Shown: one piece after another, positions 15,750-24,378 of the stretch
How positions within the stretch are numbered: the first letter of the stretch is position 1
Layout: every line of letters begins with the position of its first letter
NCBI RefSeq assembly: GCF_041227145.1
Contig: NZ_JBGFSP010000003.1
Span: 3,162,001-3,226,000, forward strand
Origin: Bacteroides sp. AN502(2024)
Lineage (GTDB): Bacteria; Bacteroidota; Bacteroidia; Bacteroidales; Bacteroidaceae
DNA: 64,000 nucleotides
Reading direction: 5' to 3'
The notes under the pieces: generated by a model
The model's database searches: none
Told to the model about the DNA's origin: nothing
Seen by the model: only the letters and a program-made list of their open reading frames with translations
Program-made: the position numbers and the translations under genes

Positions 15750-17806
15750 ATGGAATACTATAAGAAAACATTGTGTGTAACCCATGAGGAGCTGACTTCT
15801 GGTGATGATCCTGTCATACGATCCGATACTTTACGCCAGAATGTACACCGTGGTAATATCCAAAGTGCCCATCGTGGTGGTGGCGAAGGTGGATACGCGC
15901 TATACATCTATTCCTCCCTTCCCGATAAATACCAGAAACGTTTTGTTGCCAAATACGGCGATCCTGAACAGAAACTGATACGAGAAATGATTATGAGCAA
16001 AGTGAAGAAAGACGAGAACGCGGAGCTTTTCTTTGAGGAGTACCGCTACGACAAGAACGGTGAGCAGGTTCTCCTTCCCGAGCGTATCCAGGCCGAGTAT
16101 GTATGGAACGCCTCGGTGCTTAACGCACTGATCAGCGAGCTGGACACGCTTCGTCCGAAACGTAACATGCTGGGGGGTAGCCGTAATGTATGGGAAACGT
16201 TGCTTGCCAGGGTTGAGGAATGGCGCGAGGAGTATGCGCATACCCTTCCGGGCAGCGAGGGCCGCCTGAAGAGCCTTGTGAACCAGTACAGGCCGCAGAA
16301 CTACGCGGTACTGGTCAGCGGCAAGTATGGCAACAGCAACACGCTGAAGATCGAGGAGGAAGCCGGGCGTTACCTTGTCGCGCTGAAACGGAGCCGCGTC
16401 CCTGTCTATACCGACATGCAGATATTCGAGGAGTACAACCGTGTCGCCCCGGAACGTGGCTGGAAGCCCCTGAAGAGTCCCCGCAGCCTTCGCGAATGGC
16501 TTAACAGCCCCCGTATCGAGCCTTTATGGTATGATGCGGTCCACGGAGAGATGAAGGCGCACCAGCGTTACGGCCGCAAGCACAAGACCGAACTTCCCAG
16601 CCGCCGTGACAGCCTGTGGTACGGTGACGGTACGAAATTGAACCTCTACTACAAGGACGAGCATGGTAATGTCCGCACCATCGGTGTGTACGAGGTCATG
16701 GATGCCTACAGCGAGGTACTGCTGGGCTTCCATATCAGCGAGAACGAGAATTACGAGGCGCAATATCACGCCTACCGCATGGCTCTCCAGACAAGCGGGC
16801 ACAAGCCTTACGAGCTGGTCCATGACAACCAGGGCGGTCACAAGAAACTGGAACGTGTCTCGGATGGTCTGCTGGCAAAGATCAGCCATATCCACCGCCC
16901 GACCGCTCCCTACAGCGGCCAGTCGAAAACTATCGAATCGGCTTTCGGCCGTTTCCAGAGCCAGGTCCTGCATAAGGACTGGCGGTTTACCGGTCAGAAC
17001 ATCACCACCAAGAAAGCATCCAGCCGCCCGAACCTTGAGTTCATCGAGGCCAATAAGGACAAACTTTACACCCTTGCCGAGCTGAAGGCGAAATATGTCG
17101 AGGCACGCCGGGAATGGAACGAGATGAAGCATCCGGCCACCGGTATTTCCCGGATCGGGATGTACAACACCAGTGTGAACGAGGAGACGGAAACGGTGAC
17201 GGCACGTGACATGGTGGATATTTTCTGGGTGATGACCTCCCGCCCGAGCACGTTCACTTCTTCCGGTATCGAGGTCACGATCGGCGGTAAGTCCCGCACC
17301 TATGAGGTTTATTCCTCCCCGGGCGTTCCGGATCATGAATGGCGCCGCCGGAATACCTACAAGCAGTTCTATGTCAAGTATGACCCGTATGATTTCGGCA
17401 GGTCCGGCTGTACTGGAAGGACAAGGGCGGGGAGTTCCGTTTCGAGCGTGTCGCCGAGCCCTACATGGTTATCCACCGTGCCATCCAGGACCAGGGAGAA
17501 GGCGAGGCCGCCTTCATCCGCTGGGAACAGGAGGACAACGTGCAGGACCGCGTGGAACGTCAGGTGGTTGCCAAGGAAATAGAGTACGAGCACGGGGTGG
17601 CTCCCGAACAGCACGGTCTGAACACTCCGAAACTGAAAGGTATTACGGCCGAGGTGCAACGTCAGATAGACCGTCGTACAAAGAAGTACGGCCAGCCTCC
17701 GGAAGAGATTGCCCTGGGGCGTTCCACCAAAGTAATCAGCAATATAAGCTGGGACCAGCTCGGTCGTCGTGAAGTGGACAAACGGAAAATAGTCGGAAAA
17801 TTTTAA
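15750..17806 (+). pseudogene. MuA-like transposase, frameshifted near 17401
   Basis: The first frame codes 550 good residues, then turns into low-quality Ser/Arg-rich sequence. The correct C-terminus (VRLYWKDKGGEFRFERVAEPY... ending KIVGKF) continues in another frame to 17806, so one base has been lost near 17400-17402. The restored protein would have about 685 residues, close to MuA. The catalytic core has Asp293 (GDGTKLNLYY), Asp359 (VHDNQGGHK) and Glu396 (KTIESAFGRFQ). The N-terminal part contains DNA-binding regions; the lost tail would be the MuB-interacting domain. With the frameshift the core could still be made, but probably not a working transposase. Confidence 0.88.
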
Positions 17807-17836
17807 AGAAAATTGATTATAAAAATACGATTGGTT

Positions 17837-18706
17837 ATGGAAATTACAATGAAAGAGAAAAACGCCATCAGTGAGCGCCTTCGCGCTTACGTGGCCAAAT
17901 ACCCGAGCCAGACGAAGGCCGCGGGCAGCCTGAAAGGTGTCAGCGTGGGTACCGTGAGCAATATCCTGAACGGCCGTTTCGAGAACATCAGCGATGAGAT
18001 GTTCCGCAACGTGGCCTCCCAGGTGGGAGGTATGGGCACACCCGGCTGGCAGATCGTTGAGACGGGCGCGTACCAGGAGATTACCGAAGTGCTTTCCGAC
18101 GCGCAGCGCTGGCGTAGCGTCCGCTGGGTGACCGGCGAGGCCGGCTGCGGCAAGAGCACCACCGCCCGGGTGTACCTTCAGGACCACAAGGAGGTTTTTT
18201 ACATCCTTTGCTCCGAAGACATGAAGAAGGGCGATTTTGTCCGCGAGATTGCCCGCACGGTAGGAATCCGTACCGAAGGCTGCAATATCCGCGAGGTGTG
18301 GGGGCTTATCCTTGACGACATCATCCAGATGGACGCGCCCCTGCTGGTGTTTGACGAAGCCGACAAGCTGACAGAGCCGGTGTTCCACTACTTCATCAGC
18401 CTGTACAACAAGCTGGAGGAGAAATGCGGTGTCGTTTTCCTGAGTACCGACTATATCGTCAAGCGTATCAGTAACGGGCTGAAGTACCAGAAGCCCGGTT
18501 ATAAGGAATTTTTCAGCCGTATCGGACGTAAGTTCTTCACGTTGGAGCCGACTGACCAGAATGATGTCTATATTATCTGCACGGCGAACGGGCTGACTTC
18601 CCGGCAGGATATCGATGTCGTGATGAAGGAGGCTGCCACCTGCGATTATGACCTTCGCCGCGTGAAGGATTCCATCCACAAGGTAAAACGCATGAGTGAT
18701 TTGTAA
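17837..18706 (+). CDS. MuB-like AAA ATPase
   Basis: The 289-residue protein (start at ATG 17837) has an N-terminal HTH domain (AAGSLKGVSVGTVSNILNGR), then an AAA ATPase with Walker A GEAGCGKST (100-108) and Walker B LLVFDEADKL (Asp173, Glu174), and a C-terminal helical region. MuB-type proteins bind DNA as ATP filaments, choose target sites and activate MuA. It follows the transposase gene by 30 bases. Codon use is GC-rich like the rest of the prophage. It appears intact. Confidence 0.9.
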   Translation: MEITMKEKNAISERLRAYVAKYPSQTKAAGSLKGVSVGTVSNILNGRFENISDEMFRNVASQVGGMGTPGWQIVETGAYQEITEVLSDAQRWRSVRWVTGEAGCGKSTTARVYLQDHKEVFYILCSEDMKKGDFVREIARTVGIRTEGCNIREVWGLILDDIIQMDAPLLVFDEADKLTEPVFHYFISLYNKLEEKCGVVFLSTDYIVKRISNGLKYQKPGYKEFFSRIGRKFFTLEPTDQNDVYIICTANGLTSRQDIDVVMKEAATCDYDLRRVKDSIHKVKRMSDL

Positions 18707-18742
18707 CCCGTTCAAATACCGTTCAAACGCAATTTTAAGGAT

Positions 18743-19099
18743 ATGGAAAACAAATTTGAATACTTGAGAATCGATGGCCGCGACCGGCTTCCCTCTCCCT
18801 GGTTCAGCTATCCCGTCCTGACGGAATACGAGACTGTGGCCATTTACCGGAACGGACGCGACTATCTGGACGTCCTTGTAGGGCGGCAGGACGGCTGGTG
18901 GACTGCCGGCGTCCACATGCAGGTGAACAGTTCCGGTGCCGGTTTCGGCCCGGGGCGCAAATGGGGACAGTTCGCCACCCGTGAGAACGCCCTTCTGTGG
19001 GCGCTCTGCTGGATGCTCTGCCATAAGAAACTACAGGGCGCCGCACGGCAGGCCGTTCTTGACAAGATTGACGATATCCGGCAACTTAAACTTTTCTGA
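18743..19099 (+). CDS. Hypothetical phage protein
   Basis: The 118-residue protein is rich in aromatic residues (PSPWFSYPVLTEYETVAIYRNG, GWWTAGVHMQV, LLWALCWML). I see no known motif. It lies between the MuB gene and a second ATPase gene with only 2 bases to the latter, clearly in the early operon. Two tandem CCGTTCAAA words lie just upstream (about 18709-18729). Confidence 0.65.
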   Translation: MENKFEYLRIDGRDRLPSPWFSYPVLTEYETVAIYRNGRDYLDVLVGRQDGWWTAGVHMQVNSSGAGFGPGRKWGQFATRENALLWALCWMLCHKKLQGAARQAVLDKIDDIRQLKLF

Positions 19100-19101
19100 C
19101 C

Positions 19102-19713
19102 ATGAAGCGTGCATTGAGTGTAAAGGATATCCTCAGCAAGAAGTATGAGGTATTTCCCTTCGAAGGAAAGTGGAAGGAGGCCTTCGACACCCCGGAACGT
19201 ACGGGTGTATGGTTTATCTGGGGTAACAGCGGTAACGGGAAGACTTCTTTTGTGATGCAGTTGTGCAAGGAACTGTGCAAGTATGATCGTATCGCGATCG
19301 ATTCTTTGGAAGAGGGTACGCGTCTGACGGTCCAGAACAACCTGAAACGCTTCGGCATGGCTGGTGTGAGCCGCCATCTGGCCTTCATCAAGGAAGACAT
19401 CCCGGCGCTGAAGGAACGCCTGCGCCGTCATAAGAGTTACAACATCGTCGTGATTGACAGTTTCCAGTACACGCGGATGACCTACGGTGACTATATCCAG
19501 CTAAAAGAAGAGTTTCCTGACAAACTGTTCATCATCATCAGCCATGCGCGCGGCAAGAATCCTAAAGGTGACGCTGCCACGAGCGTGATGTACGATGCCG
19601 ATCTGAAGATATGGGTGGAGGGTTATGTGGCGTACAGCAAAGGGCGGTACCGTGGTTCCACCAGCAAATATGTGATTTGGGAACTGGGGGCTTTGGAAAA
19701 TGGCAGTAAATAA
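19102..19713 (+). CDS. P-loop ATPase of the phage early region
   Basis: The 203-residue protein has Walker A GNSGNGKTS (41-49) after VWFIW, and a Walker B-like strand NIVVIDSFQYTRM. The arrangement is RecA/KaiC-like, similar to ATP-binding proteins used in phage DNA metabolism. The C-terminus (YSKGRYRGSTSKYVIWELGA) may form the last strands of the fold. It is a second, separate ATPase in addition to MuB. Specific role unknown; a recombination or replication helper is a guess. Confidence 0.75.
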   Translation: MKRALSVKDILSKKYEVFPFEGKWKEAFDTPERTGVWFIWGNSGNGKTSFVMQLCKELCKYDRIAIDSLEEGTRLTVQNNLKRFGMAGVSRHLAFIKEDIPALKERLRRHKSYNIVVIDSFQYTRMTYGDYIQLKEEFPDKLFIIISHARGKNPKGDAATSVMYDADLKIWVEGYVAYSKGRYRGSTSKYVIWELGALENGSK

Positions 19714-19820
19714 GAATCCCCAGCCGACCTTCACAGACCGGCGGGGACGAAACGTAGTTTTAAGCGACCGGTAACGGTCAGTGCAAAAGTAATGAATTTC
19801 ATTTGTAAATCAATGTGATT

Positions 19821-20057
19821 ATGAGCAAGATCGAGAAACAACTTGAAATCTGCCCTCCCGTCTATATGTGCAAGGGACCTAACCGTGAGAACTTCGTCAG
19901 TACCGGTCACAAGTGCGGTTACTGCCAGGGCAACGGCTGGTTCTGGGGAACGGAGGAGGGCAGCCGCGAGGACGTGCATGTTCCCTGCCCGGTATGCCAG
20001 GGCAGCGGCGAGCTGGACGCTATAATAACGGTGGACTGGAAACCTACAAGCAAGTGA
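19821..20057 (+). CDS. Small zinc-ribbon protein with DnaJ-like CxxCxGxG motifs
   Basis: The 78-residue protein (ATG 19821) has two motifs CGYCQGNG and CPVCQGSG, like one zinc centre of DnaJ. It may bind zinc and act as a small chaperone-like or DNA-binding factor. A similar small gene lies at 23317-23532 in the same prophage. The 107 bases before it contain a GC-rich hairpin (CCCCAGCCG/CGGCGGGG, about 19717-19746). Confidence 0.7.
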   Translation: MSKIEKQLEICPPVYMCKGPNRENFVSTGHKCGYCQGNGWFWGTEEGSREDVHVPCPVCQGSGELDAIITVDWKPTSK

Positions 20058-20060
20058 GCC

Positions 20061-20978
20061 ATGAGAAAGGAGTATTACAACTACGTTGTGAAGCTGCCCG
20101 TGCTGCTTCACGAGCTGTTCCGGGAGAAAGTCGCCGACCACCATTTCACGGACCTGACGGTGGTGATGAACCACCTGGTGAAGTCCTACATCCTGGTGGC
20201 GGAGGGCCGGAAGGTCTCTCCGGCGACCCGCAGGATCCTTTCCAACATGGAGCGCATCCCGGACATGGGATTCTTTTTCCGCCGCCAGGAGAAGGCGGTG
20301 CTGTTCTTCGAGATGGATTCTGCCGTTACCGGCAGCCTGCAGCGTGCCATCGTCTCTGGCGGCTAGGGCAACCGCCAGCGTCTTGCCGTCTGCCTGGTGT
20401 GCGCGTTCTGTTCCAGCGCCGCCGTGACGCTTGATAACCTCTCGATGGAGCTCGCCGCTGGCGAGGTGTTCCGCCGTCCGGAAGGCTACCTCATACACAC
20501 CTACGTGAGCAACTACCAGTACGTGTTCTTGAAGGAAACGGCCTTGTCGCAGCGCATGAGTGTGGAGGGGATGCTGACGGCCGCCGCCGAGCTTCTGGTG
20601 GGTACGGACGATGGTGAGTACCATATCCCGGAGAGCCTCGGGCGCATCGCTGAAAGCGTGCTCGGGGTCAGGGGCAGCACGCTGAAGGATTTCCGCCGGC
20701 AGCGCCTGGTGAGCATCCGCACGAACACCATCGGCCCGGATCGCATCTCCTCGTTCATGGAGCGGCACGGCATCACCTCCGCCCGTGAGTTCCTGCGCCG
20801 CGTGGTCCTCTTCTTTCTGGAGGCGCGGTACCTGATCTACCGTGGAGAGGTGGAGCCCGGTGAGGATGACCTTGTGCAGGAGGAAGAGTCGGACTGGGAG
20901 GATACGATGTTCGAGGAGTGCTCGAAAAGGGATTTCGTGATTTCAACATACAGTTATCAACCATTAAAATTTTACTAA
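20061..20978 (+). pseudogene. Phage protein interrupted by an in-frame TAG
   Basis: One reading frame runs from ATG 20061 to TAA 20978 with a single TAG at 20364-20366. The two parts are 101 and 204 residues and share the same GC-rich codon use; a second start would be only a non-AUG codon near 20397. The protein has helical blocks such as VADHHFTDLTVVMNHLVKSYI and later FMERHGITSAREFLRRVVLFFLEARYLIYRG, with no family I can name. A C-to-T change of CAG (Gln) would give this TAG. Decay is the simplest reading; stop-codon read-through is possible. Confidence 0.65.
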
Positions 20979-20979
20979 A

Positions 20980-21273
20980 ATGATTACAGAAAAACAGAAA
21001 GAGGCAGTAATGGAACTCTGCCGGTATGTGGAGAACTTTTGTAAGGAGAACGGCCTTAGCGCTTTTATGAGTGTTGCGGCCAGTGAGGAGCATCCGGACG
21101 GGCTTGAGCAGGTTGCGGGTTCAATCGTAACCGGCAAGGGTGACCATGTTATGGGTTCCATATCTGGAACCGTCAAGGCTGACAAACGTGTCTGCATGTT
21201 GCTGTCCATGGCGCTGATGCAGGCCCAGGTGAAAAAGGCGGATATCAATGTTATCCCGTCTTGGGGGATTTGA
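20980..21273 (+). CDS. Hypothetical phage protein
   Basis: The 97-residue protein begins one base after the stop of the previous frame and has an alpha/beta look: MELCRYVENFCKENGLSAFMSVAASEE, then a strand-rich part GSIVTGKGDHVMGSISGTVKADKRVCMLLSMALMQAQ. Similar short proteins occur in phages and conjugative elements of Bacteroides, without known role. No motif that gives a function. Confidence 0.6.
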   Translation: MITEKQKEAVMELCRYVENFCKENGLSAFMSVAASEEHPDGLEQVAGSIVTGKGDHVMGSISGTVKADKRVCMLLSMALMQAQVKKADINVIPSWGI

Positions 21274-21304
21274 ATATGAACTAATGAATGTAGCATAAAT
21301 AGCC

Positions 21305-21817
21305 ATGAGTGAGAATAACAACAAACAGAAACGTAAACGCGTCTGTCCGCATTGCGGCCGCAAGTTGTGGATGCGTGAATTTTATCCGCTGAAGAACGGG
21401 GGCCGAAATTCCTGGTGTCATGAATGTGTGCTGGAATACAAACGGGAGCGGTACCGTAAGACCCGGAAGGTTCCCGATGGTACTTTCATGCACCGAACCC
21501 AGGGGCGAATCGTGGAGCATAACGGCTACTCGACGCGTATCTTCTGGAACGGCAATATGCTTTCCATTATGCGTCGCCACTATCACAATACCCTCAACCG
21601 GGAACTGGCTGAAATGCTCGGCGTTTCCGAACGCAGCGTCACCCGGAAGGCCCGGGAGATGGGACTGAAAAAGGACAAAGGTTTTGTAGCCTCCCTTAGC
21701 CGGGAACATCTGTTGTTGGCAAACGCAAGAAGCAAGGAACTGGGATATCCGGGCGGCTTCACCAAAGGGATGAAGTTTAGGGGAAACCAGTACACCGGAA
21801 GGATGAGAGTTGAATGA
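21305..21817 (+). CDS. Zinc-finger / HTH phage regulator
   Basis: The 170-residue protein has an N-terminal zinc finger (CPHCGRKL ... CHECVLEYKRERYRK, residues 14-43) and a C-terminal HTH-like unit (NRELAEMLGVSERSVTRKAREMGLKKDK), followed by GYPGGFTKGMKFRGNQY. The HTH plus basic tail recalls small HNH-associated or regulatory phage proteins. I infer a DNA-binding regulator, perhaps controlling late genes. Confidence 0.7.
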   Translation: MSENNNKQKRKRVCPHCGRKLWMREFYPLKNGGRNSWCHECVLEYKRERYRKTRKVPDGTFMHRTQGRIVEHNGYSTRIFWNGNMLSIMRRHYHNTLNRELAEMLGVSERSVTRKAREMGLKKDKGFVASLSREHLLLANARSKELGYPGGFTKGMKFRGNQYTGRMRVE

Positions 21818-21836
21818 CATGTAGTACAACATAATT

Positions 21837-22016
21837 ATGAGTGAAGCAATAGTAATTAAAATAACTCTTTTACACCTTGTTGCCGGAATGATTGTCTGTT
21901 TTTTAGGCATGATGACGGTAGGACGTACAAGTATTCAGAAATATTTGAGAGGCATTCTTTTGATAGTAATAATATCTATGATAGCTTCATTAGGATATGT
22001 ATTAATTAACGTATAA
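21837..22016 (+). CDS. Very small membrane protein
   Basis: A 59-residue ORF (MSEAIVIKITLLHLVAGMIVCFLGMMTVGR...) contains two hydrophobic segments (about 5-25 and 35-58), each followed by or following basic residues. It is AT-rich compared with its prophage neighbours. It fills the otherwise empty space between the zinc-finger gene and the next small ORF. It could be a phage holin-like or inner-membrane peptide; this is only a suggestion. Confidence 0.5.
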   Translation: MSEAIVIKITLLHLVAGMIVCFLGMMTVGRTSIQKYLRGILLIVIISMIASLGYVLINV

Positions 22017-22027
22017 TTAGATCAATA

Positions 22028-22174
22028 ATGGAAACAAATATTATTATGCAGTATATTGATGAATTGCTGCAAGACAATTCAAATGAGGAGTGTTCGCATA
22101 TTTTAAAAGAGGTAATAAGTGAATGCCAATCGCGTATTGAGAATTGCGAGGAAGGTGTTTATACTAATTCGTAA
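22028..22174 (+). CDS. Very small hypothetical phage protein
   Basis: A 48-residue acidic ORF (METNIIMQYIDELLQDNSNEECSHILKEVISECQSRIENCEEG...) begins 11 bases after the previous small gene. It is helical, with a regular spacing of Glu and Cys residues. No family recognised. AT-rich codons like its left neighbour suggest that the two were acquired together. Confidence 0.45.
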   Translation: METNIIMQYIDELLQDNSNEECSHILKEVISECQSRIENCEEGVYTNS

Positions 22175-22200
22175 CAAAAAATATAAAGAACGATATCACC

Positions 22201-22644
22201 ATGCAGATAGACATCAACACCCGTAAACGGTTAAACAAGCCCGAGAATTACTCGGCGTTTTACAGCCTTTTGAACCGCCTTCCGACATCGGATCGTGACA
22301 CACTGAAGGAAAGCATCGTTTCCCAGTATACGGAGGGACGTACCACGAGCCTGCGTGACATGACGCTGAAGGAATACAGTGCCGCCGTGGCCGCCATGCA
22401 GAAGCTGGTACCGCCCACTTACCAGGAACAGCTCCGGAAGATCCTCCGCCAGAAGCGCTCCGCGGTATTGCACCAGATGTAGTTGTTGGGCATTGATACG
22501 GCAGACTGGGACAAGGTGAATACTTTCTGCCTGGACAGCCGTATCGCCGGCAAGGAGTTCCGTGAACTTGACTGTGAGGCGCTGGACACATTGCAGGTGA
22601 AGCTGCGTGCCATCCGCCGTAAACGTGAGAATAAACAACAATAA
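22201..22644 (+). pseudogene. gemA: GemA-like (Mu gp16, DUF1018) protein interrupted by an in-frame TAG
   Basis: The frame from ATG 22201 to TAA 22644 contains one TAG at 22480-22482. The part before it ends in LRKILRQKRSAVLHQM and the part after it is LLGIDTADWDKVNTFCLDSRIAGKEFRELDCEALDTL with KLRAIRRK. In GemA-type proteins of Mu-like phages the segments are continuous (RKxxxVLxxxxxLGI-TDWDxVxxF), so TAG replaces one codon, most simply CAG (Gln). Mu GemA modulates host gene expression and DNA topology at induction. With TAG read as a stop the conserved half is lost. Confidence 0.75.
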
Positions 22645-22664
22645 CAACCATTTAATTTTTAGTT

Positions 22665-23315
22665 ATGGACCTGAAAGAACAATTAAAAAGCCTGTCCGCC
22701 CAGGACAGGAAGGAGCTTTTGAAACAGCTCCAGCAGGAAGAGAAGGAAAACAAGCGTAACCGGCGCGACGCCTATGAGGGCCTTCGTGCGCAGTTCATGC
22801 TTGAAGTGAAGAACAAGCTGCTCCCGGTCGTGGATGATGTGAAAGCGTTCCGCGACTGGGTGGAGAAAGAAGCCGCCGCCTTCCGTGCGGTGATGCGTGA
22901 ATACGGCCAGCTGCGCAAGGACGAGCAGGCGAGTTTCACCATCGTGGACGGTGACATGAAGCTGGAGGTGAGAAGCAACAAGGTGAAGAGTTTCGACGAG
23001 CGTGCCGATCTTGCCGCCGAGCGCCTGGTGGACTACCTGAAGCGTTACGCCATGGGGCGCGAGTTGGGTACCGATGATCCGATGTACCAGCTCGGCATGA
23101 CGATGATCGAGCGTAACCGCCAGGGCGACCTGGACTACAAGTCGGTGAGCAAGCTGTACGAGCTGGAGGATCGTTTCGACAGCGAGTACACTGAAATCAT
23201 GGATCTTTTCCGTGAGAGCAACGTGGTGTACAAGACCGCGGTGAATTATTATTTCCATAAACGTGACGAGAACGGTGTCTGGCACCGTATCGAGCCTTCA
23301 TTCTGCCGTTTGTAG
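22665..23315 (+). CDS. DUF3164 family phage protein
   Basis: The 216-residue protein has an N-terminal coiled region (QDRKELLKQLQQEEKENKRNRRDAYEGL), a central block FTIVDGDMKLEVRSNKVKSFDERADLAAERLVDYL, and a C-terminal block ESNVVYKTAVNYYFHKRDENGVWHRIEP. This is the pattern of DUF3164, a family found in almost all Mu-like phages between the early and late genes, with no proven function. It follows the GemA gene by 20 bases and ends one base before the zinc-ribbon gene. It is complete. Confidence 0.82.
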   Translation: MDLKEQLKSLSAQDRKELLKQLQQEEKENKRNRRDAYEGLRAQFMLEVKNKLLPVVDDVKAFRDWVEKEAAAFRAVMREYGQLRKDEQASFTIVDGDMKLEVRSNKVKSFDERADLAAERLVDYLKRYAMGRELGTDDPMYQLGMTMIERNRQGDLDYKSVSKLYELEDRFDSEYTEIMDLFRESNVVYKTAVNYYFHKRDENGVWHRIEPSFCRL

Positions 23316-23316
23316 T

Positions 23317-23532
23317 ATGGAAAAGACGAAGAATATCGCGCCTCATGTGATGGCCTGCAAGAACTGTGAGGGCAAGGGCCGTGTTTTCTACACGGACCAG
23401 GGCGGTGCCCCTTCCTCCTCCCGTTGTCCTGTCTGCAAGGGCAGCGGACGTGTGAAGGTGCAGAGCAAGGTTATCACCCGTATCGAGCCTTTTGTTCCGG
23501 GTGAGGATGACACCGAACTGATGACCATGTGA
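23317..23532 (+). CDS. Second small zinc-ribbon protein with CxxCxGxG motifs
   Basis: I choose ATG 23317, one base after the previous TAG stop, over a start at 23263 inside that gene. The 71-residue protein has CKNCEGKG and CPVCKGSG, the DnaJ-type zinc motif pair, in the same layout as the gene at 19821-20057. It is the last gene before a strong terminator, so it closes the early/middle operon. Role unknown. Confidence 0.7.
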   Translation: MEKTKNIAPHVMACKNCEGKGRVFYTDQGGAPSSSRCPVCKGSGRVKVQSKVITRIEPFVPGEDDTELMTM

Positions 23533-23554
23533 TTTTGTTCACACTCTAAACGGA

Positions 23555-23590
23555 AAAACGCCGCATCCATGCACGATGCGGCGTTTTTTT
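23555..23590. terminator. Strong intrinsic terminator
   Basis: Arms AAAACGCCGCATC and its complement with loop CATGCAC are followed by TTT. The A-run on the left makes it usable in both directions. It closes the early/middle operon at 23532. Confidence 0.9.
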
Positions 23591-23644
23591 ATCAACATCC
23601 CCGGTTAAATGGCTAATTTTGCAGCATATACTTAACTTTACTTT

Positions 23645-23914
23645 ATGGCCAAAGGACGAGACAAGACGCTTATAGAACTCCGTGATGAAGCCCTGTGCCG
23701 CCGTTACTATTACTGGACGGAGGTGCAGCGCCTGCGCTTTGATGACGCTTTGAAAGTGTTGTCCCGGCAGGAGTTTTTCATTTCCGAGGAGCGTATCATG
23801 TCCATTATCCGGCGCAAATGCCGGGAACTGAAGGAGCTGGAGGTAAAACCTGTCCCGAAAGTGAAAAAGCCCCGTCTGACAGCCGTCCAGCTCTCGCTTT
23901 TCACGGGCGAATGA
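23645..23914 (+). CDS. Small phage protein, possible late-gene regulator
   Basis: The 89-residue protein (MAKGRDKTLIELRDEALCRRYYYWTEVQRLRFDDALKVLSRQEFFISEERIMSIIRRKCREL...) has a helical, HTH-compatible middle part. It has its own promoter-like TAATTTTG (23614-23621) after the terminator and stands at the border between the early and late regions, where Mu keeps its late activators. Its 3' end overlaps the opposing late gene by 14 bases. Regulator is an inference from place and shape. Confidence 0.6.
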   Translation: MAKGRDKTLIELRDEALCRRYYYWTEVQRLRFDDALKVLSRQEFFISEERIMSIIRRKCRELKELEVKPVPKVKKPRLTAVQLSLFTGE

Positions 23915-24374
23915 ACCTTGCCGCCCCTTCCTGCATGGCGGATTCGTCGTGCAGCGTGAAGGAATACACGGTTTCATACACCTTGATGTTTCCGGGGAGG
24001 GAATAGTCCCGGCTCTTCGCTCTGACCAGCGGGCTGGCCTCTTCCGAGCACAGGAATCCCTGGAGTATCCTATACAGTTTCTTCGCCTTCTGCTGGCGTT
24101 CCTTTACTTTATCGTAGGTGCCTGAAGTGTAGTGCGTGTCGTCGTAACAGTCAATGGCCAGGCGTGTGGTGATGAACGACTCGCTTTTCTGTACCCCGTA
24201 CCCGATGTCGTTCCAGTCGGATTCAGTGTTTCCGATCAGTACGCAAGGGAAGGTTACCGGGTAGTGGTCCTCTTCGGCCCCCGCTTCGAGCTGTCCGTAA
24301 TCTTCGTCAATGTATGACAGCTCCGGCATCTTTTCGGCGATGCGTTCCATGATTGCGATGAATATCTCTTCCAT
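23901..24374 (-). CDS. Phage tail-region protein (gp37/tail-terminator type)
   Basis: The 157-residue protein starts MEEIFIAIMERIAEKMPELSYIDEDYGQLE and has FPCVLIGN and TTRLAIDCYDDTHY segments. This resembles the Gp37-like or tail-completion proteins of Mu-like phages of Bacteroidales. It is last in a leftward operon whose upstream gene (virion morphogenesis) is 4 bases away. It is intact, but the rest of the late operon has been deleted, so it is probably not transcribed from its native promoter. Confidence 0.6.
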   Translation of the reverse strand: MEEIFIAIMERIAEKMPELSYIDEDYGQLEAGAEEDHYPVTFPCVLIGNTESDWNDIGYGVQKSESFITTRLAIDCYDDTHYTSGTYDKVKERQQKAKKLYRILQGFLCSEEASPLVRAKSRDYSLPGNIKVYETVYSFTLHDESAMQEGAARFIRP

Positions 24375-24378
24375 GTTG

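Noticed and set aside
17369..19024. Long minus-strand ORF (551 codons) opposite MuB and the transposase tail
   Set aside because: It is a shadow of GC-rich genes: the plus strand has Walker motifs and a normal operon, while this translation is rich in His, Val and Leu without any domain.
19731..20768. Minus-strand ORF of 345 codons
   Set aside because: Shadow of plus-strand prophage genes; His/Arg/Ala-rich, no ribosome site or motif.
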